A stretch of 29,101 bases of DNA from UBA7398 sp964632545 (GTDB taxonomy: Bacteria; Actinomycetota; Actinomycetes; Nanopelagicales; Nanopelagicaceae): the NCBI GenBank assembly GCA_964632545.1, contig CAZWBQ010000014.1:1-29101 (forward strand), read 5' to 3'. Positions 13,756 to 21,856 of this stretch are shown here, piece by piece. Under the pieces are notes generated by a model. It made no database searches. It was not told the DNA's origin and was given only the letters and a program-made list of their open reading frames with translations. The position numbers were made by a program, and so were the translations under genes. Numbering within the stretch: the stretch's first letter is position 1; each line of letters begins with the position of its first letter.

Positions 13756-16476
13756 TCAGCCGGACCCTTCAGTATTACCAGGATCTGCAGCTGAAACATC
13801 ATTTAATTTATACTTATCGATGGCAGATTGAATAACTTTTTTATTCATCTTCTTCTGCTTTACTAATTGCGATAGCACAGCAACTGTAATTGATTCTGCA
13901 TCAACTTTAAAATGTCGACGAAGCGCACCGCGAGTATCAGAAAGTCCAAAACCATCAGTGCCAAGCGAATCAAATTGTTGCGGAACCCATGGCGCAATTT
14001 GGTCTTGAACTGCTCGCATAAAATCACTTACCGCAAGTACAGGGCCGTTTACGGACTCTAATCGGTCAGAGATAAATGCAGTTTTTAGATCATTTGGGTG
14101 TAACAAGTTGTGGCGATCAACCTCAATTCCATCTCGGCGAAGCTCGTTCCATGAAGTTACCGACCAAACATTTGCGTTAACGCCCCAATCATCTTTTAAT
14201 AATTTTTGCGCTTTCATTGCGGAATTTACGGCTACCCCAGAAGCCAAAATATTTGCCTGACGTTTCTTGCGACCGCGTGCTTCGCTATATAGATAGATGC
14301 CTTTTAGTAGGCCTTTTACATCAAGGTTCTCTGGTTGCGCAGGTTGGAGATAAGGCTCGTTATACATAGTTAGGTAGTAGAAAATATTTTCACTATTGGG
14401 TCCGTACATACGACGTAGTCCATCTTTAATAATCTCGCCAATTTCAAAAGCAAATGCTGGGTCATAAGAAACCACAGCAGGGTTTGTTGAAGCTAATAAG
14501 TGTGAGTGACCATCTTCATGTTGGAGACCTTCACCATTTAATGTTGTTCTACCAGCCGTTGCACCCATCACAAAACCACGTGCCATTTGATCAGCTGCTG
14601 CCCAGAATGCATCACCAGTTCTTTGGAATCCAAACATTGAGTAAAAAATATAGATAGGAATCATTGGTTCATCGTGCGTTGCATAGGAAGTTCCAACTGC
14701 AGTAAATGAAGCAACCGATCCAGCTTCGTTTATACCTTCATGCAAAATTACGCCGCTAGTTGATTCTTTATAAGAGAGCATTAATTCGCGATCCACCGAG
14801 GTATACAGCTGTCCATGTGGTGAATAAATCTTTAGCGATGGGAAAAGTGAATCCATTCCGAAGGTGCGAGCTTCATCAGGAATGATTGGCACAAATCTTG
14901 AACCAAGACCTTCATCTTTAATTAAATCTTTAAGCAATCTTACGAATGCCATGGTTGTCGCAATTTCTTGATGACCAGAACCACGTTTTGCAACTTCATA
15001 TGCTGATTCAGCAGGTTGGGTCAATGGTTTAGAAATTGATCTACGTTTTGGCATTGATCCACCGAGCGCATTCCGACGTTCCATCATGTATTTATATTCT
15101 GGTGAATCTTGGCCAGGATGGAAATATGGCGGTAAATATTTATCAAGCTTCTCATCTGTTATTGGGATTTCAAGACGATCACGGAATTCAATAATGTTTT
15201 CCAAAGTCATTTTTTTCATTTGATGGGTTGAGTTACGACCTTCAAAGTTAGAACCAAGTGTCCAGCCTTTGATGGTTTTAGCAAGAATTACAGTTGGTCG
15301 ATCTTTATGTTCAGTCGCAGCCTTATAGGCAGCGTAAAGCTTTCGATAATCATGGCCGCCCCGTTTTAGATTCCAGACTTGTTCGGGCGTCCAATTCGCA
15401 ACCATTGCTGCAGTACGAGGATCTCGACCAAAGAAATTATCTTTTACATACGCGCCACCTTCAGCTTTAAAAGTTTGAAAGTCGCCATCAGGAGTTATGT
15501 TCATCAAATCAACGAGCGCGCCTTCGCGATCAGATGCAAAAAGTGGATCCCACTCGCGACCCCAAATAACTTTAATAACATTCCAGCCAGCACCGGTGTA
15601 TAAAGCTTCTAACTCTTGAATTATCTTGCCGTTACCGCGAACTGGTCCATCTAGACGTTGCAAGTTGCAATTGATTACAAAAGTTAAGTTATCTAGCTTT
15701 TCGCGCGCCGCTAAAGTTAACGCTGCAACGCTCTCTGGTTCATCAGTTTCGCCATCACCTAAAAATGCCCATACACGTTGATCACTTGTATCTTTAATAC
15801 CGCGACCATGTAAGTAACGGTTAAAGCGCGCTTGATAAACAGCGTTGATCGGACCAAGCCCCATTGAAACAGTTGGGAACTCCCAAAAATCTGGCATCAA
15901 TCGCGGATGCGGATAAGAAGATAGCCCGCCACCGGGATGTGAAAGTTCTTGACGGAATCCATCTAATTGATTTTCAGTAAATCTACCTTCTAAGAATGCA
16001 CGCGAATACATGCCGGGGCTGGCATGGCCTTGATAATAAATTTGATCGCCGCCACCAGCATGATCTTTGCCGCGGAAGAAATGATTAAAACCAACTTCGT
16101 AAAGTGCAGCTGAAGATGCAAATGATGAGATATGACCACCAACGCCAATGCCCGGTCGTTGCGCTCGATGTACTAATAGCGCCGCGTTCCAACGAATGAA
16201 CGCGCGAATTCTGCGTTCAATTGCTTCATCACCAGGAAATGCTGGTTCCCGCTCTGGTGGAATTGTGTTTATGTAATCAGTCAATCTAAGCGCGGGTAGT
16301 TGCAATTCTTTTTGATGAGCATGTTGCAACAGCGAGAGCATTAAATATCGCGCTCTAGTTGGTCCAGCATGTTTTACTAACGCATCAAAGGATTGGTGCC
16401 ATTCTGCGGTTTCTTCAGGGTTGGTATCGATTAGGGCATCAATGGCATTGTTGGGCAGTTCATTTAAATCGCGCAC
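13756..16476 (-). CDS. aceE: Pyruvate dehydrogenase E1 component, homodimeric type
   Basis: AceE decarboxylates pyruvate with thiamine diphosphate and passes the acetyl group to the E2 lipoyl domain. Recognisable blocks are GHISSFASSAALYEVGFNHFFRG, IYYQGHASPGMYSRAFLEGR, the ThDP/Mg site GDGETDEPES...NCNLQRLDGPVRGNG, and the C-terminal transketolase-like part. From the GTG at 16476 the protein has 906 aa, close to the family norm. An upstream in-frame start at 16599 would add 41 residues that do not look like family sequence. AAAGAT lies 6 nt before the GTG and may be a weak -10. The neighbours DUF3052 and an AhpE-type peroxiredoxin also lie beside aceE in M. tuberculosis (Rv2238c-Rv2241, from memory). 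Confidence 0.96.
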   Translation of the reverse strand: MRDLNELPNNAIDALIDTNPEETAEWHQSFDALVKHAGPTRARYLMLSLLQHAHQKELQLPALRLTDYINTIPPEREPAFPGDEAIERRIRAFIRWNAALLVHRAQRPGIGVGGHISSFASSAALYEVGFNHFFRGKDHAGGGDQIYYQGHASPGMYSRAFLEGRFTENQLDGFRQELSHPGGGLSSYPHPRLMPDFWEFPTVSMGLGPINAVYQARFNRYLHGRGIKDTSDQRVWAFLGDGETDEPESVAALTLAAREKLDNLTFVINCNLQRLDGPVRGNGKIIQELEALYTGAGWNVIKVIWGREWDPLFASDREGALVDLMNITPDGDFQTFKAEGGAYVKDNFFGRDPRTAAMVANWTPEQVWNLKRGGHDYRKLYAAYKAATEHKDRPTVILAKTIKGWTLGSNFEGRNSTHQMKKMTLENIIEFRDRLEIPITDEKLDKYLPPYFHPGQDSPEYKYMMERRNALGGSMPKRRSISKPLTQPAESAYEVAKRGSGHQEIATTMAFVRLLKDLIKDEGLGSRFVPIIPDEARTFGMDSLFPSLKIYSPHGQLYTSVDRELMLSYKESTSGVILHEGINEAGSVASFTAVGTSYATHDEPMIPIYIFYSMFGFQRTGDAFWAAADQMARGFVMGATAGRTTLNGEGLQHEDGHSHLLASTNPAVVSYDPAFAFEIGEIIKDGLRRMYGPNSENIFYYLTMYNEPYLQPAQPENLDVKGLLKGIYLYSEARGRKKRQANILASGVAVNSAMKAQKLLKDDWGVNANVWSVTSWNELRRDGIEVDRHNLLHPNDLKTAFISDRLESVNGPVLAVSDFMRAVQDQIAPWVPQQFDSLGTDGFGLSDTRGALRRHFKVDAESITVAVLSQLVKQKKMNKKVIQSAIDKYKLNDVSAADPGNTEGSG

Positions 16477-16642
16477 AGGTCTATCTTTCCCGTTGCTGGC
16501 CCAAGAGTCACATCGAAGCGCCGAAACTACGGGTACAGACGGGGGACTTGCGCAATTGCTCGAGTTTCGGTGGACTTCTCCCTGTTCGAACAATTGCACT
16601 TAGCGCACTTTGCGCGATTAGCGTATGGAGAGGTAGGTCTGA
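16477..16642. promoter_or_regulatory. aceE / DUF3052 divergent control region
   Basis: This 166-bp stretch is the longest non-coding gap between protein genes in the window. It contains a perfect 8-bp inverted repeat, CCGAAACT at 16521-16528 and AGTTTCGG at 16563-16570, separated by 34 nt. It also has the palindromes GCAATTGC (about 16552) and GTTCGAAC (16584-16591), and TTAGCG repeated at 16600 and 16618. A candidate plus-strand -10 is TAGCGT at 16619-16624. The minus-strand AAAGAT at 16483-16488 may serve aceE. No known operator is identified with confidence. Confidence 0.4.
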
Positions 16643-17062
16643 GTGAGCACCCCTGTGGGGCCAGATTTAGTGGCCGCCCGAATGGGAATAGTAAGTGGCC
16701 ATCTGATTTTAGAATCTGGTTACGGAAATGATTGCGATGAAAGTGTTCGCAACTCAATAATAAAAATTTCTGGAAATGATTTACTTTCTGGCGAAATAAA
16801 TGAAGTGGTCGATTCGGTCATTCTTTGGTGGCGTGAAGATGATGGTGATCTTATTGACGAGCTAGTTGATGCACTTACTTATTTAGCAGAAAGCGGATCA
16901 CTCTGGTTACTAACTCCAAAGGCTGGCCGAGATGGTCATGTTGAACCAAGTGATATTCAAGATGCTGCACCAATTGCCGGATTAAGTGTGACATCATCAT
17001 TCCCGGTTGCATCCGATTGGACCGCTACCAAACTCGTTGCTCGAAAATCCACTAAGAAATAG
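16643..17062 (+). CDS. DUF3052 family protein
   Basis: This 139-aa cytosolic protein is a clear DUF3052 member, an actinobacterial family found next to aceE and a peroxiredoxin. The core has the family segments LILESGYGND, VVDSVILWWREDDGDLIDELVDAL (about 53-76), LWLLTPKAGRDGHVEPSDIQDAAP (about 91-114) and a C-terminal DWTATKLVA. Acidic residues dominate and no catalytic motif is evident. The function is not established. The start is GTG with purine-rich GGAGAGG (16627-16633) 9 nt upstream as a possible SD. The peroxiredoxin gene follows after 11 nt. Confidence 0.92.
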   Translation: MSTPVGPDLVAARMGIVSGHLILESGYGNDCDESVRNSIIKISGNDLLSGEINEVVDSVILWWREDDGDLIDELVDALTYLAESGSLWLLTPKAGRDGHVEPSDIQDAAPIAGLSVTSSFPVASDWTATKLVARKSTKK

Positions 17063-17073
17063 ATAGGAATAAA

Positions 17074-17532
17074 ATGACGCTAACTAATGGTGCGCTCGCT
17101 CCAGATTTTGAATTGAAGAATCAACATGGCGAGGTAGTTTCACTTTCTTCCTTTCGTGGAAAGAAAAACGTTGTCATAACTTTTTATCCATTCTCATTTA
17201 CCGGTACCTGTACTGGCGAACTTTGTGCCCTTCGTGATGACATCAGCGCATTTCAAAATGACGGTGTAGAACTGCTAGCAATTTCTTGTGATTCACCATT
17301 CACTCAAAAAGTATTTGCCGAACGAGAGAGTTATCAATTCTCAGTTCTAAGCGATTTCTGGCCGCATGGCGATGTCGCAAAGAAATATGGTGTTTTTGAC
17401 GATGCGCGCGGATGTGCAGTACGTGGCACATTCATTATTGATAAATCAGGCGTAGTTAAATGGCAAGTTATTAACGCGATCAGCGCTGCGCGCGATATCA
17501 ACGAGTACAAATCAGCATTGGCTACCCTGTAG
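17074..17532 (+). CDS. ahpE: AhpE-type peroxiredoxin
   Basis: This 152-aa thiol peroxidase reduces hydrogen, organic or peroxynitrite peroxides in the cytosol. The active-site loop YPFSFTGTCTGELCALRD places the peroxidatic Cys at Cys46 with Thr43 as its partner, and the supporting Arg is in AVRGTFIIDKSG. A second Cys (Cys51) lies five residues on, and Cys occurs also at ISCDSPF and RGCAVRG. A resolving role for any of these is possible but unproven. The F-T-G-x-C-x-G-E-L pattern resembles M. tuberculosis AhpE. The start has AGGA 7 nt upstream, and the gene is co-directional with DUF3052 11 nt before it. The symbol rests on similarity and gene order. Confidence 0.88.
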   Translation: MTLTNGALAPDFELKNQHGEVVSLSSFRGKKNVVITFYPFSFTGTCTGELCALRDDISAFQNDGVELLAISCDSPFTQKVFAERESYQFSVLSDFWPHGDVAKKYGVFDDARGCAVRGTFIIDKSGVVKWQVINAISAARDINEYKSALATL

Positions 17533-17568
17533 ACTTCGCAGACCAACCTGCCAGAAGACCGGCAGACC

Positions 17569-17640
17569 GGGTGCTTAGCTCAGCGGTAGAGCGCCTCGTT
17601 TACACCGAGGATGTCGGGGGTTCGATCCCCTCAGCGCCCA
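17569..17640 (+). tRNA. tRNA-Val (anticodon TAC)
   Basis: A complete cloverleaf is present. The acceptor stem is GGGTGCT (17569-17575) with AGCGCCC (17633-17639). The anticodon stem is CCTCG/CGAGG around the loop TTTACAC, giving anticodon TAC, which reads GTA and other Val codons. The T arm has GTTCGATC, and the discriminator base is A at 17640. CCA is not encoded. TAGACT at 17530-17535, overlapping the ahpE stop, could be its -10. A CTGCC...GGCAG inverted repeat lies in the leader (about 17548-17565). Confidence 0.97.
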
Positions 17641-17695
17641 CAAGAACTGAAATACAACTCCAAATTCTTTAGCCCTTCGAGGGGAGTGCCAAGTT

Positions 17696-18430
17696 ATGAA
17701 ATCCTCACCCGAAGAACAAGAACGTTTAATTACGCTACAAACTTTAGATACCTTACTTAATCAATTAGCGCATAAAGCTAAATCACTGCCAGTTATACAA
17801 GCTCTGGAAATCGTCACTATTTCTCATAATTCAACTCGTGACTTAGTTATTGCAGCTGAAACCGAAAAAGCCGATATCAAACATGAGTTAACTAGATCAG
17901 AGGTTGATGTAGAGCAAGTAGTTGCACGCATTGAAAAAGATGAGAAGCGAATGGCTTCTGGAACTGCCTCGCCAAAAGAATTAGAGCAGATGCAACACGA
18001 ATTAGCTTCACTAAATAAACGAAGAAGCGAACTTGAAGAGATAGAACTTGAAGTTATGGTGCGCGTAGATGGCATAGATGATCGAATTAAATCTTTAATA
18101 GTGGAGCGTGATCAATTTAAGTTTAAGATGGCAGAGTTGGATACCCAGAAAACAAAAGAACTAACTGAAATAGCAGAAGCCGTATCTAGCGCTAATAGCC
18201 AACGCGCGGATATTTCTGCAAAAATCGCCGCAGAAGTAGTTGAACTTTACGAAAAAATTAGAAAATCTGGCGATGGAATTGGTGCAGCTAGATTAATTGA
18301 AGGCAAATGCGATGGCTGTCACTTATCAATTAATGCAGTTGAATTAAGCAAGATTAAAGAAACTCCGATAGATGAGATAGTTCGTTGCGAAGAATGTCGC
18401 CGAATATTGGTGCGACCTAAAGGATTTTGA
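17696..18430 (+). CDS. Coiled-coil protein with C-terminal zinc ribbon
   Basis: This 244-aa protein has two long helices predicted to form a coiled coil (about residues 5-190, rich in Glu/Lys heptads such as ELEEIELEVMVRVDGIDDR). It then has a C-terminal C4 zinc ribbon with C205, C208, C231 and C234 (KCDGCHL and RCEECRR). This is the CT398/CdsZ-type (Rv2229c-like) architecture found widely in bacteria, thought to be an adaptor or nucleic-acid or protein-binding factor. Its exact role is not established. An SD-like AGGGGAG (17680-17686) lies 9 nt before the ATG, partly inside a small CCCT-TCG-AGGG hairpin. The gene is 1 nt from the next ORF, so they form one transcript. Confidence 0.9.
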   Translation: MKSSPEEQERLITLQTLDTLLNQLAHKAKSLPVIQALEIVTISHNSTRDLVIAAETEKADIKHELTRSEVDVEQVVARIEKDEKRMASGTASPKELEQMQHELASLNKRRSELEEIELEVMVRVDGIDDRIKSLIVERDQFKFKMAELDTQKTKELTEIAEAVSSANSQRADISAKIAAEVVELYEKIRKSGDGIGAARLIEGKCDGCHLSINAVELSKIKETPIDEIVRCEECRRILVRPKGF

Positions 18431-18431
18431 A

Positions 18432-19508
18432 ATGGCGAGAAAATTAACAATCACAGCTGATGGTGGTTCCCGTGGCAATCCTGGCCCCGCGGCATTTGGT
18501 GCAGTAGTTTCCGAAAACGGCAAAACCTTAAAAGAAGTAGCTGAAACAATTGGAGTTGCATCAAATAATGTCGCGGAATACCGCGGGTTAATCGCAGGTT
18601 TAATTGCAGCTCATGAGATAGACCCAAGTGCGGAAATCGAAGTTCGCATGGATAGCAAACTAGTAGTTGAACAAATGTCGGGGCGATGGCAGATCAAGCA
18701 CCCAGATATGAAGAAGTTAGCTTTTCAAGCTCGTGATATCCACCCTCGAGAATTAATAACTTTTACTTGGATTCCTCGCGAAGAAAATTTCCATGCCGAT
18801 CGAATTCTTAATGATGTCTTAGATGGCGCAAATTCCGCAATTAAAGAGCCAATCCAACAAAACTTTTTGATGGAACGGTTAATAAGCGGGGAAGTACCCA
18901 CCACAATTTATTTAGTTCGACATGGTGAAACGATATTAACACCAGCGCGTAAATTTTCAGGTACTGGTCCGTTAAACCCAGCGCTAACCGATATCGGGAT
19001 CGGACAAGCAAAAGCTGTAGCAAAAGCAATTGCTAAATTAAAACCCGATCTTTTATTTGCATCGCCACTACGACGTACTCAAGAAACCGCCGCACAAATT
19101 TCTGAAAGTACTGGCTTAAACGTTTTAACTGAAGATATCTGGATAGAACAATCTTTTGGTAAATGGGATGGTATGTCGGTTGCTGAAGTTTCAGAAGAGT
19201 ACCCAAAAGAGTATAAACATTGGCTCGCGTCAACATCGTATCTTCCACCGGAAGGTGAGTCATACGATGAAGTTAGCGCACGCGCGTTACAAGGAATTGA
19301 TCAAGTTGCAATCGATAATCCAGGTAAGAAAATTGTCGTTGTAACTCACAATGGAATAATCAAAACCGCGGTAGCTGCAATTATCAACGCTCGACCAGAG
19401 AGTATTTTCCATATCGATATCTCACCTTGCAGCATTACCACAATCTCAGTCTGGTCTTCCGATAATTTAATGGCGCTGCGTGGTTGCAACGAGCGCGGCC
19501 ACCTTTGA
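18432..19508 (+). CDS. Bifunctional RNase HI / histidine phosphatase (CobC-like) fusion
   Basis: The 358-aa protein joins two enzymes. Residues 1-135 are an RNase HI domain with the acidic catalytic set D10 (TADGGSRGNPG), E49 (NNVAEYRG), D74 (RMDSK) and D123 (HADRILND), cutting the RNA strand of RNA/DNA hybrids. Residues 158-358 are a phosphoglycerate-mutase-type histidine phosphatase with RHGE at 163-166, FASPLRRTQETA with Arg214, and THNG with His306. Both halves appear intact. The same fusion is known in M. tuberculosis as Rv2228c, whose C-terminal half has been linked to alpha-ribazole phosphatase in B12 synthesis. Here the phosphatase substrate is inference. AAAGGA 8 nt upstream serves as SD. 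Confidence 0.94.
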   Translation: MARKLTITADGGSRGNPGPAAFGAVVSENGKTLKEVAETIGVASNNVAEYRGLIAGLIAAHEIDPSAEIEVRMDSKLVVEQMSGRWQIKHPDMKKLAFQARDIHPRELITFTWIPREENFHADRILNDVLDGANSAIKEPIQQNFLMERLISGEVPTTIYLVRHGETILTPARKFSGTGPLNPALTDIGIGQAKAVAKAIAKLKPDLLFASPLRRTQETAAQISESTGLNVLTEDIWIEQSFGKWDGMSVAEVSEEYPKEYKHWLASTSYLPPEGESYDEVSARALQGIDQVAIDNPGKKIVVVTHNGIIKTAVAAIINARPESIFHIDISPCSITTISVWSSDNLMALRGCNERGHL

Positions 19509-19524
19509 GGATAAGGTTTAACCC

Positions 19525-20460
19525 ATGTCTTACTTAAAGTTTGCGCTGCTATTACTGATTTTCGCAGCCACCATTTACTTAATCCGTGGCAACCGAGCTA
19601 TCGGTTCGAAATTGAGTGCGTACCAGCAAGAAAATCGAAAGAGTTTAAAAGAGCTATCAGCACAGATGCATCGGAGTGAAGATGCGCTCCAATTACTTAA
19701 TTTGCTGAGCTTGCCAGATTTAACTGAAGGCAAGAATTGGAAATACATACTTTCATTTACCAGTTTCCCAGCTCGATTTGGTTCATTGCCTGAGTTAATT
19801 CCATCAATTACAAATCAAACTTTGCCACCAGAAGAAATTCATTTAAATATTGCCAAGTCTGAAATTAGCCAACTTCCACAATCTGTTAGAAATCACTTAG
19901 AAGTTGCTGGAATTAAGATTTTTGAAGTTTCAGATATCGGGCCAGGAAAGAAATTGATACCAACACTTAATCGCACTGACTTACCAGTAATAGTGATTGA
20001 CGATGATTTGATAATCGAACCAGACCTAACTCTAAAAATAATGATTCAGCATAAACTTTATCCAAACTCTGTCATTGCTAGTCGCGCTCATCACGTCACT
20101 CTTGAAAAATCTGGTGCCATTCAAACCTTTGCGCAATGGGAAAAGCAATGGAACCAATCAAATGGTCCCGAAAACGAAATGTTTGCAACTTCTGGAGCTG
20201 GAACGCTCTTCACTAAAGAGTTGTTACACCCAGAAGCGTTAGATGAAGCGTTGTACACCGAGCTTTCATTTCATACCGATGATCTTTGGTGGTATTTTCA
20301 AGCAAGAAGAATCGGTGTCAATGTGCGCAGAGTTCCAGGTGCGCGACCTTTGATTTTCATTCCAGATACTCAAGCAGAAGGTTTATGGCGTACCGGAAAC
20401 AAAGATCGAAACGAAACCAACTTAATTCGACTGCTTGATAAGTACGGAAAACCTTTTTAA
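19525..20460 (+). CDS. Membrane-anchored glycosyltransferase-like protein
   Basis: I recognise the fold type but not the family. Residues 4-21 form a single N-terminal membrane helix (FALLLLIFAATIYLI). A basic, helical linker follows (about 22-60), then a GT-A-like domain with the strand ILSFTSFPARF, GKKLIPTL and the metal-binding VIVIDDDLIIEPD (Asp159-161, DxD type). A C-terminal acceptor-side motif SFHTDDLWWYFQAR has D252 and D253. Length is 311 aa. It may add sugar to a cell-envelope or capsular glycan at the membrane; the donor and acceptor are unknown. TAAGGT 7 nt before the ATG may be a leaderless -10. The gene is 16 nt after the RNase H fusion. Confidence 0.82.
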   Translation: MSYLKFALLLLIFAATIYLIRGNRAIGSKLSAYQQENRKSLKELSAQMHRSEDALQLLNLLSLPDLTEGKNWKYILSFTSFPARFGSLPELIPSITNQTLPPEEIHLNIAKSEISQLPQSVRNHLEVAGIKIFEVSDIGPGKKLIPTLNRTDLPVIVIDDDLIIEPDLTLKIMIQHKLYPNSVIASRAHHVTLEKSGAIQTFAQWEKQWNQSNGPENEMFATSGAGTLFTKELLHPEALDEALYTELSFHTDDLWWYFQARRIGVNVRRVPGARPLIFIPDTQAEGLWRTGNKDRNETNLIRLLDKYGKPF

Positions 20461-20464
20461 AAAG

Positions 20465-21856
20465 TTAGCTTCCTGGACTTACTGTAGACATATTGAAATC
20501 CTTGATTACAAGTGGTGGCATCGCAGCGCGATCAATGTCGCCAGCCCACTCTCGAGCTTGCGTCCACTCAGTAGCACCAGCGTGAATTACTCGGGATAGA
20601 ACTGAAACTGGCGAATCATTCCAACGGAAGTTATTAGTAGCGCCTTGCACTTCTCCATCTTTTACATAGTAAACGCCATCACGAGTTAAGCCAGTTAAAA
20701 GCAAAGTATTGGCATCAACCATGCGGATGTACCACATCGTAGTAAGTAATAGTCCATGGTTAACTTTTTTAACTAAATCACTAAGCGATCCATTTCCGCC
20801 ATCTACTTTCATAATTAAGTTATCTGAAATTGGCGTGTAAGGGAGTTTTGTTTTAGCCGCAGAAGATCTAGTTTGAATTAACGAATTTAATTCGCCATTT
20901 TTTAACCAGTCAGTTCGATTAATGCTCTGGCCATTGTCGAATACAGAACTAAATGGTCCACTTGATGCATTGGCAACGAATGGCGCGCACGCCAACCCAG
21001 CAATTTCTTTATATGCGGGATCGCTAAAGAGTTGCATGGAAACATTAGATAGTTTTTCGCCGATCCGAGTTCCGCCACCAGGTTTGCTGAAGACTGAACG
21101 CCCCTCATTTGCATCTCGAGCTGCGCTCATCCACATCATGTATGTAAATAGGTCAGTTACAGAACCAGAAGGCATGATGGTGTCATAGCGCCCCGCAGGC
21201 AAATCAATTTTCTTAGCTTGCCAATTTAATCGTTCCCGAATATTTGCATCAACATTGGCAATCTTTACATTTGAAAAATCACGAGTGGCAACGCCATCCC
21301 AAGTTGATCTGGTGCGTTGATGGGATTTTCCAGTCATTTCAATGCGGCCAACTGGAAGGTCGTAACGAAGTCTCAAACCACCTTTAGAACCTACAAAAGT
21401 AGTAGCGCTTGTATGTTCGGCGTAACCAAACAGTTCAATTTTATCTGCAACCGATCGCGCGAACATGTCACCTAAATCAGGTGCAATATTTGCAAAAACT
21501 TCCGGCCCGGTTGGGTTATGTGGATCTTGCCAAGTTCCACTTACTACGTTTTTTGCTAGCGGCACGAAATCTTCGGCGGCACCTGATGCTTTTGCAGCAG
21601 CGCTTGCTTCCGCAAGTACTGTTGGAATATCAGCAATATTTATATCAGTACGTGTGACCGAGCCGGCCGCCATACCACCGTCGATGGCTATAAATGCAAT
21701 CACAGTAATGGAACGTTCTGCGATTACACCGTTTGTGGTTAGCGTGCTATTTGCCCACCGCAAGTTTGCTTGAGTTTTTTCGGAGATTACAACTACGCAA
21801 TCATCAGTAGTCGCTGCAGATGTTATGCGTTCAATTAAATCTTGTGGAGTAATCAT
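20465..21856 (-). CDS. pmbA: TldE/PmbA-type peptidase subunit
   Basis: This is the non-catalytic partner of the TldD/TldE metalloprotease, which in E. coli processes small peptides such as microcin B17 and the CcdA antitoxin. The 463-aa sequence has the family's modulator-of-gyrase fold but no HExxxH, as expected for TldE. Recognisable stretches are VTRTDINIADIPTVLAEA, GRYDTIMPSGSVTDLF and LLLTGLTRDGVYYVKDGEVQG. Its ATG overlaps the tldD stop by 4 bp (ATGA), so the two are translated together in equal amounts. It converges on the glycosyltransferase-like gene with a 4-bp gap. No RiPP precursor candidate was recognised nearby. Confidence 0.9.
   Translation of the reverse strand: MITPQDLIERITSAATTDDCVVVISEKTQANLRWANSTLTTNGVIAERSITVIAFIAIDGGMAAGSVTRTDINIADIPTVLAEASAAAKASGAAEDFVPLAKNVVSGTWQDPHNPTGPEVFANIAPDLGDMFARSVADKIELFGYAEHTSATTFVGSKGGLRLRYDLPVGRIEMTGKSHQRTRSTWDGVATRDFSNVKIANVDANIRERLNWQAKKIDLPAGRYDTIMPSGSVTDLFTYMMWMSAARDANEGRSVFSKPGGGTRIGEKLSNVSMQLFSDPAYKEIAGLACAPFVANASSGPFSSVFDNGQSINRTDWLKNGELNSLIQTRSSAAKTKLPYTPISDNLIMKVDGGNGSLSDLVKKVNHGLLLTTMWYIRMVDANTLLLTGLTRDGVYYVKDGEVQGATNNFRWNDSPVSVLSRVIHAGATEWTQAREWAGDIDRAAMPPLVIKDFNMSTVSPGS

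Noticed and set aside
16584..16591. GTTCGAAC as a LexA/SOS box
   Set aside because: The actinobacterial SOS box has GAAC-N4-GTTC; here only an unspaced 8-bp palindrome is present.
17548..17565. CTGCC...GGCAG repeat after ahpE as an intrinsic terminator
   Set aside because: Stem of 5 bp without a T-run, immediately before the tRNA; more likely part of the tRNA leader or chance.
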